This document shows, piece by piece, positions 31,594-44,545 of a stretch of 64,000 bases of DNA. The notes under the pieces are model-generated. The model worked only from the letters and a program-made list of their open reading frames with translations. It did no database searches and was not told the origin of the DNA. The stretch is from Trichoderma breve (taxonomy: Eukaryota; Ascomycota; Sordariomycetes; Hypocreales; Hypocreaceae): the NCBI RefSeq assembly GCF_028502605.1, contig NW_026611593.1:2046001-2110000 (forward strand), written 5' to 3'. Every line of letters begins with the position of its first letter. Positions within the stretch are counted from its first letter, which is position 1. The position numbers were made by a program, and so were the translations under genes.

Positions 31594-34500
31594 AATAACA
31601 TTCTTTAGTAACTGCGCTTACATTTACTGACTGACCATTATAGCACCGATAGTTTGATGGTCTATTGTGAAGCCGGAAGAGATGATGACTGTCGGCTTAG
31701 GGTTCAGGTTTCAGCAGTTCAGACAAGTTTCTGATATGCTGCGGGTTACGGCTGATAGTTGTGTTATGAAAGGGAAAATTTGCGACTTCTAGAGATATTT
31801 CGCAATAAATATTCATGGAATCATCTACCTCTACGGCAAAGCACGTAACAAATTGAACAAGACAGTCCATCTCTTATCTAGTAGTTAAGACAAAGTAATT
31901 GAAGAAGCAAATGACAGAGGGAGGAGCTGGAGACCAAGATACTACAGTTGGCATTTCCGTTCAATATTGTACATGGTGCTAGAAGAAAGACCTGATACTT
32001 GATGAAATGTAGAAAAGGAAATAGTGTCGGGATATTCACAAATGCGGAATCTTTACCTTTACAAGAAGTATATACAGCATGATAAACGTCTTTAGTACTT
32101 ACGGTGATATAGATCGCGTCGCGGAAAGAGGGCTATATCACTTCAACTCATGCCCAACAGGAAGCAGCGTGCTCTACTGATAATGACGATTGCGTTGCCA
32201 GCGACCGTCCCAATCTATCTTGGTTGCTACTGCTGGCTCAAGTAAACAGGTTGGCAGGGCAGAGTTTGATGATGCCCTAAAGCGGTATCTATACCCGCTG
32301 GCTTCACGATACGCACTGCATAGCATCAGCATCGATCAGACAATACGCCAGTTGCATTCACTTCTGAGGGCTAGACGTCATTGGTGCGACTCCATTTGCT
32401 CGCGTAGCTATGTTGATCCGATTTTTCATCGTGGACATCGACGATGGGAGATCATAGTGTATCGCACTGTAATGCGATCCAGCCATCCAGTGATTGTCGG
32501 AGCTGGTACTAGTCGATCCCCAAGCACTTTAAAAACGATGTTCATTGACATGGCTGAAGTAAAATATGGCTGAATTCATTAACCGTTGCTAGAAGAGGTA
32601 CTCGTTCGATTACCAAGCGCCCAGGACGGACTTCGGCGTTGTATTTGATGAGGTACCAGATTAAATTGCAAGCGGTGGTTGCGACGGAGAGACGATTACC
32701 CGACTGATAAACAGTGCTCCGTAGAGATGCGCATACTGCAGGAGGATTCGATTAATATACTGTGCCGTCTCAGAAAAGAAGGTTGTCGTCGAACGGGTAC
32801 GACCGGAGCGGTGATGAGGGGGGCAAAATGAGAGAAATGAGACGAGGGTTCACAAAGTTCAGATACGACAAAACACGTGGATATATGAATGGCTACACGA
32901 AGAAGATAACGAGTCTTGAGAGAGTAGAATCACACGCTTGCTTTCCGGATATGATCTGAGAGATCGAAGCAAAAAGACGGGGCGTTAAGAGAAAAAAAAT
33001 CCAGGTAAATGTCGACTGAACGGTCCACGGAAATGTCGCGATGCCAAAGACAAGCCCCGTAAAAGAAGCGGAGCAGTATGGAGAAGGATGGCATCCTCCC
33101 CGCATTCCATGGTACGTACCATCCGGCTCAGGCCTATCACGAACTGAGATCCAGCCGTTAAGAGCAGGCAAAGGGCCAAGAATGGGTACGACTTAGTACC
33201 ACGATGACGGCATAATCGTGGTGGACGAGCTGAAGCTAAACCGCAGCGAATGGGGCACCGTTGATAAGACGACTTCAGAAGGTGAGACGACAACGAGGTA
33301 CCTGGCTTTAGTAATAACGCTACAAAAAGACCCCTCGAGGTACGAGGCGCTCCATGGTCGAATCTGTAAGAAGCCGAGTCAATGATACAGGTACGGCCAA
33401 GAGCCAAGAGCCACTCAAACGCTTTTTTGTGTTGAGTTTCACGAGTACGGATGCATCCCGGGGGCTGGCGGGCGATGCTGTGCGCCCTAACGCAAACTTT
33501 TTCGACGGCCTGCATATGAATATGAGGAATGAAAAGTTTTTCAGCTTCTCCCCTCTATTTTGCATGATAAAGAGGGTGTGAAGCCGTTGCTGATGCTGCA
33601 CAACGCATGGACGTCTCACAGTGGAGGGGATGTGTCGAAGGAACCCCCCGCAAGAAATTTGCGCATGAGACAAGTCAGCCAGCGAAGCATGGCTGAGAGC
33701 ACGCGGACTTGCACGTGTATGGTTGGCTGACCCTCTCGCTGCGAGTGTGTTTGCCTGTTATTGGGCACCGGACATCTTGGGCATGGTCATGGTCATGTCC
33801 TTAGCCGTGTGATGCGCGCTCAACCGTGACTGCGCAAGTGGTTAACGGCCAGGCTGCCTTGGGATTCAGTCAGAAATATGACTCAGAATCGGAGCCTGAG
33901 TTTGATACCGTACATACGATACTGTCTGTACGAGGACAAATGGCAAGCAATGCAGGTCTGAAATGCTACGATATCGTTTATGCAGGGGTTAGAGTTTGGG
34001 GCCACTGGCGAGACGAAAAAGGCTCAATTTAAACTTACCTGGACATTTGCTTTCGACGTGGCCAGGTAGCTGTTGATAACGCCTGTAATGGAAATAACGA
34101 GACCGACGTGTCCGAGAGCGTGGTAGGCAGCAAAATGCCTGGACGGCTCATTCATTGGCTTATCCCGGCCAGCACACTTAGATCCAAGGCAAGCCATCCG
34201 TGTCAGCCATCCAATAGCTCTATGACGCCGCATCAACCATCATATGATAACAAGGTGCTTCGAATGCACAGTGGCATCTCATGAGCCGGCCAAGGACGCC
34301 CTGCATATCCCAGGCGCTGCTTAGCTGCCCGACCGAGATGCACCACCCACGACAACAAAAGATAGAAAGAAGTTGCGCTGCGCGAATCCGCTTATAATCC
34401 TAGGGCCATCCGGGGGCCAGCACATACTGGTACTAGCACGGCTCGAAAGAGGACATGCGTTCGATTGCTACATGCCACAATCGACGAGCAAACGGGGCCG

Positions 34501-35619
34501 GGAGGAGCATCGGGAATGGGGGGCCTTTTGGGGGTCCATGGAACTTTGTTGAGGTTGAAGCATCGATGCCTCAAACTGCGGCTTTAGTGTTTGCGTATGC
34601 ATTGCACCCCTGCTGGGATTTCGTGCCTCGTAAACGTACAAAGCAGGGCCGTCGCCGTCTTCTTGGTCTGCCGGTCTTGTTCCCTTCAGCTGCATGTTGC
34701 TTCTTCTGTCCGGTAGACGCAGATCATCGTGCCTCGTGCGTATCCGGTGGCCATCTCGATCGCCCTGACCCTTATCATCTGGCCCTTTCTTGATTTCAGG
34801 CGGTTGCAAACAAAGGGTCCCTGTTCAGGCCTAAAGCACGCCGTCTCGCCGCTGCGTCATTACCCCGTACCCCGTATTTTTGTTGGTGGGAAGAAATTCT
34901 TTGTCGACACGATCGGTCAACTTTGTTGAAGAAGAGAACCACTTAAGATTTTTTTTTAACCTATTCGTTCCCATCGCCTCCATTCCTTTCTATTTCGCCT
35001 TCCTAAAGTCCTCCGTTCTCTCACCGAGCAGAACAGCGAATAACGCATCGTCGATAAGGCGAGTCAGCTAATCGCACACGACCGGCCGTTCCGTAGCTCG
35101 GAGTAGGTGCCACCGCAGAGGCACTGTGTTATCGACAACCAAGTCCTGGCTACCGCCCCCGCCGCCTGCTCCCTCACGATTACAGTGTATCATTTACACT
35201 GCAAGGCACCGCCGGCCGGTTGCGGCACCAATCGCCTGCCCACCTGAAGGACGCCTGACAGTTGCACTTACCTACCTAAATCCGCCCCAGCCGTTAGCCC
35301 TAATCGCACGCCTGCCATTGGCCAGCACGTCTCCCTGACTCTTCCCCTTCAGGCCTACTTTTCCGTCCACGCACGGGTCGGTACCACAACGGAGCACCCG
35401 CCCTGGTACAGGTACACGCTATCAGTGGCACCTTCGCATTGCATACGCGCGACCGAGTAGCGCGGCAAGTACGCTCGCTGTACAAGGCGCAAAGTCGTCC
35501 GTGTCCGTATTCCAGAAGGCCTCGCCTGGAACACAGCGCCCGACCCTTCTGGGAACTGGCATGTCTCCACTAGAGTCTCGGGCTGTCTCCATCGTCCCCC
35601 GGCTGCTCGTGCCTACACC
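31594..35619. other. 4-kb gene-poor region and long leader of the next gene
   Basis: No gene was found from 31594 to about 34800. ORFs at 32190-32573 and 32985-33673 have no supporting features. From about 34850 to 35619 the plus strand is C/T-rich and shows several short ATG-initiated ORFs; I read this as a long 5' leader or promoter of the gene at 35620. Confidence 0.45.
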
Positions 35620-37317
35620 ATGATGCTATACACTCCTCGTCCGAGGCTCCCTCCAACTCCTACTCCTGCACTCTTCCCTACCACCACCGTCTCTACAGCC
35701 TCTCGCTCCTCTGCTCGCCCTCCAGCATCAACCGAGTCTCTCTCTTCCAAACCTACGATAGCGGAATCCAACATCTCCATCTCTACCGTCTCTGCCAAGT
35801 CTACCAAATCAGTCGTCACCATTCTTCCACCACACGCGAGCAGCCCGAAGCATGCAGAGGGCAGGAATAGACCATCGTCGATTACAATCACCGTCACACC
35901 CATCCGAGCTGAATCACCTTCGCCTTCCGACATCGATGCGGAGATGGGGAAACCCGGATTGTCTTCGCCAATGTCTGCTGCCTCAGACACCATGACGAGT
36001 CGGCCAACGACACCAACAAGCCCCGTCCAGATCCCAAAGCCAGGCAGCCGTAGCCGACACTTCGATGCTGTCCATCCCGTGCGACGCCATAACACCCCTC
36101 GTCGCAAGGCCCCAAACAATGTTCGCTCGCCGGAGTCTCTATCGCCGTCGGTGGCGGCCTTGTTGGCTGTCACTGACATCCCACGGCCCCGACGGGCGCA
36201 GCGGAAACCGCGTGGCCAGGACCGCTTGTTAACCGTCGATGCCATCATTGCTAATGAGAGCTCACTCTCAGAGAAGGAACTTAGCTGGTCGCTGAGTCGC
36301 GGCAGTCCGATGGACGTGCTGATGTCGCCTCCCGACAGCCTAGATGAGGACTTCTTGGGCAGCGACTGCGGAAGCGTCCATATGGCCAGAACGCTTTCTG
36401 TCGATTCCATGCCATCTCTTGGCAACTCTTTCGGCACCGATGTGATTTCCTCTGTCGAGTCCCCTCGAAGCTTAAGCCCTCAGTCTCTGCACCGGAGAAA
36501 GGTCAGCCCCATTCGTAGGTCGCTTGGGCCCATCCGCTCTCCTCCAGACAGCATCGCCGAGCACCCACTCTCTCCTGAGCCATCACGAGACGAAGATGAG
36601 CTGGACACGCTGAACCTTCCAAGTCCCGAGGACGACCAACCAACTTCATACCAGTTCATACAGTTCAAGCCGCTCCGGGCAGTCTTCAAGTCCAATCTTA
36701 CAGCATCACTACGAGCGCTGCGATCAGCAGCCAAATCCTTCTCAAGCATCAACTTTCCATCTATTCCGCCCGATGATCTCATTACCCGCTCTATCCTCAC
36801 CATGGACCCCAAGGTGCCCTACGCTGACGAGCGTCGACCACCCGTCACGGAGGAAATACCATCTGCCGAACTACGCCGGTACCTGAATCCAACCACCAGG
36901 CTGTCGCGTGAGACGCAGTCTCGACCTCTGCAACAGCCCGGCACTTTTGCCGCATCCATTCAAATGCAAACCTACAAAATTCAGCGCACACGACCCACAG
37001 ATGCCGCGGCGCGCAATGCGTATCCATCCACCTCACCGCTATCTCCATCGACTCCCGCGAGCCAGCCTGCGCAAACGCCGGTCCAAGATTCAGTCCCTCC
37101 GCTTCCTGCTATGCGACAGCGAGAGATGCGAGAGAATCCCGACTTCATTCGCATTGCCGTTATGGAAATGATTATGCGCCGGCGAGGCAAGCTGGACAAT
37201 AGCAAGCCTGGACGTGCGCGCTGGGCACTGCCACCCAGAAAGACATCGACTAAACCCTATGAGATTGGGGCCGATGGTGTTCCAGAGCGATGGATTCCTC
37301 TGCCAATTGCTGACTAG
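35620..37317 (+). CDS. Conserved-looking disordered Pezizomycotina protein, function unknown
   Basis: A single exon of 565 residues from ATG 35620 (CACCATG). The N-terminal 350 residues are Ser/Pro/Thr-rich with many SP and TP sites (SPSPS, TSPVQ, RSPES, SPQSL), suggesting proline-directed phosphorylation and disorder; a basic patch PRPRRAQRKPRGQ may be a nuclear localisation signal. More ordered blocks are QFIQFKPLRAVFKSNL with SLRALRSAAKSF, LTMDPKVPYADERRPP, and the C-terminal REMRENPDFIRIAVMEMIMRR plus GRARWALPPRK and DGVPERWIPL. The last block looks constrained. I do not recognise a named family. The antisense strand is also open (274 codons) by codon bias. Confidence 0.8.
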   Translation: MMLYTPRPRLPPTPTPALFPTTTVSTASRSSARPPASTESLSSKPTIAESNISISTVSAKSTKSVVTILPPHASSPKHAEGRNRPSSITITVTPIRAESPSPSDIDAEMGKPGLSSPMSAASDTMTSRPTTPTSPVQIPKPGSRSRHFDAVHPVRRHNTPRRKAPNNVRSPESLSPSVAALLAVTDIPRPRRAQRKPRGQDRLLTVDAIIANESSLSEKELSWSLSRGSPMDVLMSPPDSLDEDFLGSDCGSVHMARTLSVDSMPSLGNSFGTDVISSVESPRSLSPQSLHRRKVSPIRRSLGPIRSPPDSIAEHPLSPEPSRDEDELDTLNLPSPEDDQPTSYQFIQFKPLRAVFKSNLTASLRALRSAAKSFSSINFPSIPPDDLITRSILTMDPKVPYADERRPPVTEEIPSAELRRYLNPTTRLSRETQSRPLQQPGTFAASIQMQTYKIQRTRPTDAAARNAYPSTSPLSPSTPASQPAQTPVQDSVPPLPAMRQREMRENPDFIRIAVMEMIMRRRGKLDNSKPGRARWALPPRKTSTKPYEIGADGVPERWIPLPIAD

Positions 37318-39461
37318 TGGGATTCGCCGGAATCTGGACTCGTGGACGAACACACACATTGCGCCCCGAGGCAAAGCTCATAAGGCCGAAGCGCGATTTG
37401 CCATGATTCTATTGGCTGCCGACCACGACCAACACATCGGCGAACGCTGGCTTGGTGATCCGAGACAGACCCTGATTTTCCCTCTCAGCTCTTCTGTTAC
37501 CAAAGCCGACGATTTGGTCCGCCGCACAGAATTACTGTGGGCCCGTGTCAAAATCACCAGGGAATAGCATGATTTGACTTGCCAATGGCGAGCCGCTCAC
37601 TGTTTGCTAGGGTGGCGATAAGACTCCAGTGACACATGGCAGATTCGGCACTGGGATGGAGTTGAACACCCTTGTCTCCACATGGAAGGGTTTTGGAAGG
37701 CTCCGAGCCCTGGAGAGCCACGGAACACGAGTCGGACAACACCCACCTGCGGCAACATGTCACGAACTATACCGAGAAGAAAACGTCAACATGCGTTTCG
37801 GGCCGCCGTTATTACTTAACAGGTACCTGCTGTGGGCATTGGCCGATAGGGCAGCAACCTGTCCGGACAGCTGGCATGCTTTGACTGGGTGAAACATATC
37901 ACTGAAAATTTTTCAGCATTCGCGACACGGCCCAAAGCAATGCATGCGCGTTTGAAAATTTTTTCCTCCTCGGCAAACGACCTGGGAATAGCCTTGTTGC
38001 GGGACGCTGCAGATGGCTTCACTGGCATTTTGATTTCATAATATGTTGCGGATTTTTGGGCGACAAACAAAAGGTCAATCTTATGGGAGCAAACCATTAC
38101 TCAATTCGGAAGGCCGAGAGATGACACAGCGGCCAAAAATCTCCGAAACGGCAGCCGATTGTTTTTGTTATCAACCTGCTTCTTCCGCTCTACTGCACAG
38201 GTTGTCAGGGACCTTTGCCAGATTGGTATCCATCGGCTAATGTGCTCTAATCTGGACACACCTTACTTGAAGTTCGGCGGATTTCGGGGCCAGAATGAGT
38301 GCAAGTCGCTGATGGTCAAATGGTTTGACGATTGGGCTCAAATGCGAGCCTTTGGGCTACGAGAGCCATTATGCGCCATTTCTTGACCCATTCACTTTCT
38401 CTACTTTTTTCTCTCTCTATGAAACCGCGCGTTCTATTCTTGGACTAGTCGCTTCATGTCGGTTACACGGAACTTTTTTCGTTTCTATTTTTTTTTTATT
38501 CACAGTTTGCCGCATCGCGATGGTGGAGTCTTGCATCAACTTTTTCTCTTTTATTTGGAGTATCTAGCATTGCGAACTGGCGGCGTAGGAATTGGGATAC
38601 CCTTTGATTGGTGTATAAGGCTTATTTTTGGCATCTTATTTTTCCATATTTTCCCACGATTTGAGTTTTTGGTCTCATTTCTTATTTATTGCCTATCACC
38701 ATTGAGATGGAGAAGATCCTCACGAGATTAGTTTTTTTTATTGGATTGTACGAAGAACATTCGTGGACAGGGGATTTACGTGAGAGGAACATATAAAGAG
38801 ATGGATGGTTACGTCGCAAGGCGATCATAGCGGTTTTTAGCTGGCATTTATATGATAGATTTACAGCTTTTATAAGCAATATGGTTAAAAATTGAATACT
38901 CTACTTAATTCCTCGGCTCGAGAATTGTGCGGTCCTTGTGAAGTATAGACCTGTTGATAGAAGACTATCTAGGAGGTTTGGAGTTTGAAGCAATCTCATA
39001 AGAACTTTTGGATCTCTCTGACTGGGACAATGATTGAGCCAGCTTAACTGATCATGAAAATCCCGACTGAATCGAGGATTGACATTCCTATTTTAAAGCT
39101 CTTATACAAGAGCAGGAAGAGGATTATAAGGAGCCAAGAAGGAGATATGGAGGTACGTGTATGTTGAAGCCCTCAGATTATTGTTCTGCTATAAGAGGGT
39201 ACGCATTATCCTTCAACATGATATATATAAGCCAAAAATAGTTCCAAGGAGAGCATTTCCTCTCCGAAAATTGATGTTCTCCTAACGCCCCCCGATGTGT
39301 AAACCCCGTTGAATGTACTTGTTACGCGAAATGCTGATATATGTCCACCCAGTCTTTGATGTAAATGTAACGACACAACGCTCGCTCGCTTGCTTTGTAG
39401 TAGAATGAGAACTGAATGACAAAAGTAGAAACGAAAAGAAACAGAAAAAGTGAAAACGGGA
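37318..39461. other. 2.1-kb spacer, no gene seen
   Basis: 3' region of the disordered-protein gene, then T-rich sequence (38400-38700) and AT-rich sequence up to the methyltransferase 3' end. The 38456-38731 ORF is a T-tract artefact rich in Phe/Leu. Confidence 0.5.
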
Positions 39462-40780
39462 TCACTTTTGAGCCCACCAAGATATAAAGTTGGCATAACA
39501 ATGCACTCTTTTATCCCAGAGAGCTTTCCGTGCGGATGCGAGATAGACTTCCAGCTCGGTGTCGTCCCATCCTAGTGTTCTGAGAGGTTTCGCGGCGAGG
39601 GCGCCGACGAGCTCGTTGATGGCGTCGCGGAAGAGAATTCCTATTTCACGCTGGTGGGGATCCTATGAGAAACGTGTTAGTCTGCATGTTCAAGAAGCAC
39701 GTCCTTGTCTGAGCGTTACGGTACCTTGGGCCAAGCGCCGAGGGGCGTCTTGATTACTCGGCATTGGATGTTCTTGAAACCCGCGGCTTTGTATTTGTCT
39801 TCCAGCTCGTTGATGACATAGGCATTCATGCCGTATCTCGATAGGGCCTGGTGCATCATCATGGCGACTTGCGCGGGTGGGTGGTTTTCGGGCATTGTGC
39901 CGTCATCGCATCGGAGGAAGCTGCAGTAGTCTGTGATTTCAAGCCAGCCACCTTCTTTTAGGTGGGAATAGCTGTTCCTTATCATCTTGTCCACGTCCTT
40001 CAAGTAGATGCATGAATGACGGAGATGAATCAAGTCGTAGTCGCCGCGATCCATCCACTCATCCTCCACGTCGTCGACTAGGAACCGCACATTCGGGGGG
40101 ACCATAAGTGGTTGGATCGGGCTGAGGTCGAGGCCGACGATTTCGGCGCTTGGATACATCTTGGCAACTACCTCTGCCTTAGCAAATAATCGAGGACCTT
40201 GAAGGAAGAAACAGAGGGAGTCGCAAAGCTTACCCGCTACTGGCCAAAGCCCTGTGCCGGTGCAAAGGTCCAGTATTCGTTGTGGATTCGGCGCAATGGG
40301 AGAGTTGAACAGCTTGCCGCTGACGAGTTCCATGTGTATCACATGTTTCAAATACTCTCGCTCTTGCTCGATTTCGTCGTTTGGTAGGGGATAGCGGCCG
40401 TGGCGATAGTGATGATACTAGCAGATTTCTTTTACTCAGCGACATGCTCTTTAACAGACTCGGCAAAGGCATAGACTACATACCCTTCGTCCTCCCTCCC
40501 ACTCGTGCTCCCATATGCTACTCCGTACAGTGACAGACTCCGCAGAGTTCGTATCACCGCCATCGAATTCGTCGTCCTCGTCGTCGCCTTCAGCGTCGTC
40601 GCTGTCCGTCGCATCAAGCGGTGGATCCTGTTCCTCGATGTTAGGAGGATCTCCTGACACCATCATGGAGGGCTTTCGAGGCTCTGCAACCTTAGCTTCT
40701 GGATCTGAGTCTGTTGCTGGCGCCTTACCAGCACTGGCACTGCGCCGCCGCCGCTCTTCTTCGCGTGTGGTATCTCCCAT
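39462..40780 (-). CDS. LaeA-like SAM-dependent methyltransferase
   Basis: Four exons, 40484..40780, 40234..40417, 39725..40173 and 39462..39662, give 376 residues. The N-terminal about 90 residues are acidic and disordered (ATDSDDAEGDDEDDEFDGGD). The junctions rebuild family landmarks: SIWEHEWEGGRRYHHYRHGRYPLPND (spanning intron 1), then SAM motif I RILDLCTGTGLWPVAE (spanning intron 2), YPSAEIVGLDLSPIQP and PNVRFLVDDVEDEW, LIHLRHSCIYLKD, and EGGWLEITDY. The last exon adds FRDAINELVGALAAKPLRTLGW and ends WWAQK. LaeA-like proteins influence secondary metabolism and development; this one is a paralogue type, not clearly LaeA itself. A GTCGTA-type triplet-rich tract lies in the leader. Confidence 0.92.
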
Positions 40781-41947
40781 TGCGTGTATGTGTGTGTCAA
40801 CCAGACGGCGTCGTGGTCGTAGTAGTCGTAGTCGTGGTCGTAGTCGATGACCTGATGTCTTGTCGTCAACGTTGTTTTTATGCTGCGCTATCGAGGAGAA
40901 CGACTGATCTGATCGGTGATAATGACAAAGGGCCACCTCGATCCGTCCCGAGCCCGATCCGTGGAGATTGAATTATAGGCGACTGGGGGAGATGGAGCAT
41001 GCTGGAATGGAATGCTGGCGGCAGCTGAACTCAGCCGTTCCCTTGGGGCTAAGCGATGGATGGCGATTTAAGGACCGGCGCGATTTTGGGCTTCCATTAA
41101 GCGACTTTCGTCTTGTGATGGATTCGAAGCTATGCAGCGGTGCTATTAGCGATAGTCGCCCGGCCAATCCGGTTGAGTTGCGAGAAGGCGGATGGATGGG
41201 CTTTGAATGCGACAAACATTTGACTGGACAATTGCTCTTGATTCTCCAGTCAGCTGATTGGAGAGACGGGGAGGGAGTCCGGGGCACTTTGGCTATGCGT
41301 TCCGGATACTCCACAGCGGCAGGGAATCAGCCAATGAAGAAAAGTATCCTGTACGATGCCCCGAGTATTTTGTACCAAACTTTGCGCTAAAAGTCGACGG
41401 ACGAGGTTGGCAGGATTGGAATTAGAATCTAGAGATTGGCCTAGCGTGGGCATTAATCGATTAAGGAGATGAGATGGAAGAAAAGGAGAAGCATTTTGGA
41501 GCCGGTATATACCTAAGATACATGTTAAACAAGATGCCAGACGAAAATAGCACCAGGCCGACAAATCAAGATAGATGTCAGATATTAGTGAGCCGGGATA
41601 CTATACTTCACTATCAATAATTGAACCAAATCATAATATTCTCCTATAATGTTTATTATCTGCAGCAATTAGCGAATGTTGATTAGACTCGAAATGGGCT
41701 CTTAATATTACTCGATTTGTCTAATCTTCGGAGTTCATTCCGTACCGCCTGCTGATACGTGTACATACAGTACAGTATGTGGCAGCCTAGTAGATACATA
41801 ACTACATAAGCACAGGAACTTGCTAAGTGATGCGAGCTATTCCTCTGCTGGTTCATCTTGCATGTTGTTTTATCCTCCATCGAGTAACAAGCTGAACATG
41901 GATCAGAGTCATTCACATAGCCAATCCGCTTTCCCAGTCTCGTATGC
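40781..41947. other. Spacer with triplet-rich leader, no gene seen
   Basis: Bases 40805-40848 are a run of GTCGTAGT/GTGGTCGTAG-type repeats in the methyltransferase 5' leader. The rest up to the CorA-like 3' end has no credible gene; ORF 40968-41390 is overlapped by antisense ORFs and has no domains. Confidence 0.5.
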
Positions 41948-43585
41948 TCAAACCGGCATACTCGACTCTTCATCGTGCCTCTTCTTCTCTTTCGTGTATC
42001 TCCTCCATATCATCACCTTTTTAAACCATGAAGATGTTTGTGTCACCTTGCCACTCTTGCCTCGCCTCCACCACAGCCAACCCAGTGACAAGAGGACCAA
42101 CACGAGGGTCAACGGTACTGAAATGTACCATAACAGATAGAATAATGGTGTTGCGCTGACGTCCCATGAGCCTTCTTCGTCTAATTGTTCCGATAGCAGT
42201 AACCCCGATCCCGCGATAGTTGCAACGGTAATCGTGGGCAAGAATATTAAAATTGAAGCCGCGATGAGCTTCATCGAAACCGGACCCTGTATGGCTGCTG
42301 CGGACTGTTGTTGCGATACCAAGTTTGATGCCAGAGCAGAAGCGGCTTCGATTCGTTTCTGAAGGTGGGAGAGCCGTAGCTGGGTTGAGCGAAAGAGTGT
42401 GCGACGATATTCGAGGCACTCCTTTAGCTGTAAGTCGACAAGTGACCGCCGATTACTGCTCATGTTGTTTGAAGGAGATGGTGGGTTGTCCATAGAGGTT
42501 GTTGGAGGGATGCTGACGCTGGCGTTCATAAGAATACCCTCATTGATCATTAGTGCAGACTCAAGTACTCTTGATAGGTCTGTTGCATGTCTCGCAAACA
42601 AGTATAGTTCTTCATGCCGTGTTCTTGGATTTGAGATCATATCGTCAGAGCCTGCGAGCTGAATGATGGACTGTTTTGTGAGGTTAACATCACTCGTCTG
42701 CCATCGGAGTATGTAATAGATGTACAAAAGCTGGAAGCGAGTACACACCTTTTCTAACGGCTCAAATTCCTCCTCCATTTTCCGTGCCGTATCATCAACT
42801 TCTTCGTGCAGCCCTTCCAGGGCAACATCGAACAATATCTGGGGATTGGTAGCGACATCACTCCATCCCCGGCTCTTCATCACATCATACATCCTTCTTT
42901 TCACCCTCGGCCCTGCATCAAAACACACTAGTGTTACACTGGTGTTGGCTGAAGCCTGAAGAAAGAAGGAAGATTCCCTCTCTGAGTATTTATCAGGTAT
43001 CGTAGAGTTCTCAGTCGAATCATCTTCCCCATCCGGCGACTCGTCATCAGCTCCGGCAGATGCAGCTGATATGTACGAAAATCGGAACCAGGAACTAAAC
43101 CCGTTGTTTTCGTCACTTCTCCGACTGAAGCTATGGTTTATAGACCGCACCCTCTCCACGGTAAAGTCATGCGGTATACCGAATTTGTGAAAGAGTTCCA
43201 CCATCAAGCCTTTTGTTTCTCGTCGTGGTACATCTGAGGGTATAAAACTTGGAAAATAGATCAGCACTGGCTTCTCGGCTTCTAATTAGATTGACAGAGC
43301 TATCTGCTACAGCGAGCGTGGCAGATCCACCTAGTAGACTTACACGATTCTGAGCTGCGGCCTGCCATTGAGACGGCGTACAGTGGTCTGGACATACTCG
43401 CGTAGTTGCCCATCTATAATATTGTTAGGCTCCTCTTTTACAGATAGGAAGGTCTTCATTTTACCTTCTGATATGTCCCAGACTTCCAGGCTCCAAGGCC
43501 TTTCAATTATGCTTTGAGATTCACTTGCAGCCTTCTCAGTGAAGTCTCTGTACAATATCTCTTGTGATCGTTTGGTCCAAGACAT
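41948..43585 (-). CDS. CorA-like membrane protein
   Basis: Exons 43344..43585, 42749..43247 and 41948..42670 give 487 residues; introns are 96 bp (GTAAGT) and 78 bp (GTGTGT). The second intron is open in frame, so an unspliced reading adds 26 residues. The protein has an N-terminal soluble domain (SWSLEVWDISEGKMKTFLS region; FIPSDVPRRETKG), an acidic linker, helical segments (CLEYRRTLFRSTQLRLSHLQKRIE) and two C-terminal transmembrane helices (MKLIAASILIFLPTITVATI; FYLLWYISVPLTLVLVLLSL). This is the architecture of fungal CorA-like (Mg2+ transporter-like) proteins. The canonical GMN motif is absent, so ion transport is doubtful. The basic tail faces the cytosol. Confidence 0.8.
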
Positions 43586-44545
43586 GGTTTATTCGGTCTA
43601 TTTTGAGTAACAGGTTTGAGAATATGTGCTTTTACTCAAGTTTTCACCCCTACTAGCGCTGTTGGATGAGATTCAGAAGCTGAGCAAGAACAAGAGATAT
43701 GAGCCTCAAGTCTATTAAATCGGGTGAACCGCATTCTTATTATGACCATCTCAATTACAACCAATACATCAATACCAACTTTCGGTGTGGTTGCACCCAC
43801 ATCTTGGCATAAAAAAAGCATCGTTTTACGGAGTAATGCTATCCCTATCAAAAGCATCGACCACTCTATCCTCGCCACATTGCTATACCAGCACATAATG
43901 AGGTCGTTTAGCGCAACCCCCTTGCAGCACAAGTACGGTCTCGATCACATTCGACCATTCACCACAACAGCTCTCCTAAAAGAAAAAGAAAGAAAAAGCA
44001 CACAGTTCAGATACTACGAGCGAGTCGAACTCCTTACCAGCTGCATGGCCACGGTGTCATCCCTTGCCAAGCCCAGTTGGGGGTCAACGACTCTATTGCG
44101 AGCGCGTCGTTGCGCACGGCTCAGCGCAGCGGCTGAGTTGGGACGCTGTGAGTGGACCACGATGGAAAGATGCGAACTTGAAGCTTGTCGTGTTACCGGT
44201 AGCTCTTGGGGCTAATCCTTTGATCGCGTGCTTGGCGTGGTCAGATGAAGCTTTCAGCTGGAAGAATCCGCCCCCAACAGCGATCCAATTGCGGAGTAGT
44301 TGATCCAGTCAAGGGAGCGTTAAGCTGCAATGACGGCAGATGTCGGGTTGTCCAGAGCGAGCTAAATATAGAGTATTCAGCGCGATGGATATGGGTAGAG
44401 AATCGTTGACTTATTCGAAATCCACCAGACATGTTCATAACCGTTGTACCAAGAATGCTGGAGTACATGTGCATCAAGCAATGGCATATGCCGAAGACAG
44501 TCCATCATGAAGACGCTACCCCAGATGTCTTTCATATACATACAG
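43586..44545. other. Spacer, no confident gene
   Basis: It holds the CorA-like promoter and cupin 3' region. A plus-strand ORF (43724-44215) begins at GTG and another (44064-44303) overlaps it in a second frame; no model could be built, so a decayed gene cannot be excluded. Confidence 0.45.

Noticed and set aside
32190..32573. 127-codon plus-strand ORF
   Set aside because: No domain, no fitting promoter or splice context; Arg/Ser-rich random composition.
35613..36437. 274-codon minus-strand ORF
   Set aside because: Antisense of the 565-residue plus-strand gene, which has the better composition and start context.
38456..38731. Phe/Leu-rich ORF resembling membrane segments
   Set aside because: Produced by T-tracts; not a credible protein.
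43724..44303. Plus-strand ORFs of 163 and 79 codons
   Set aside because: The first starts at GTG, they overlap in different frames, and no domain or intron model fits; decayed gene possible but unsupported.
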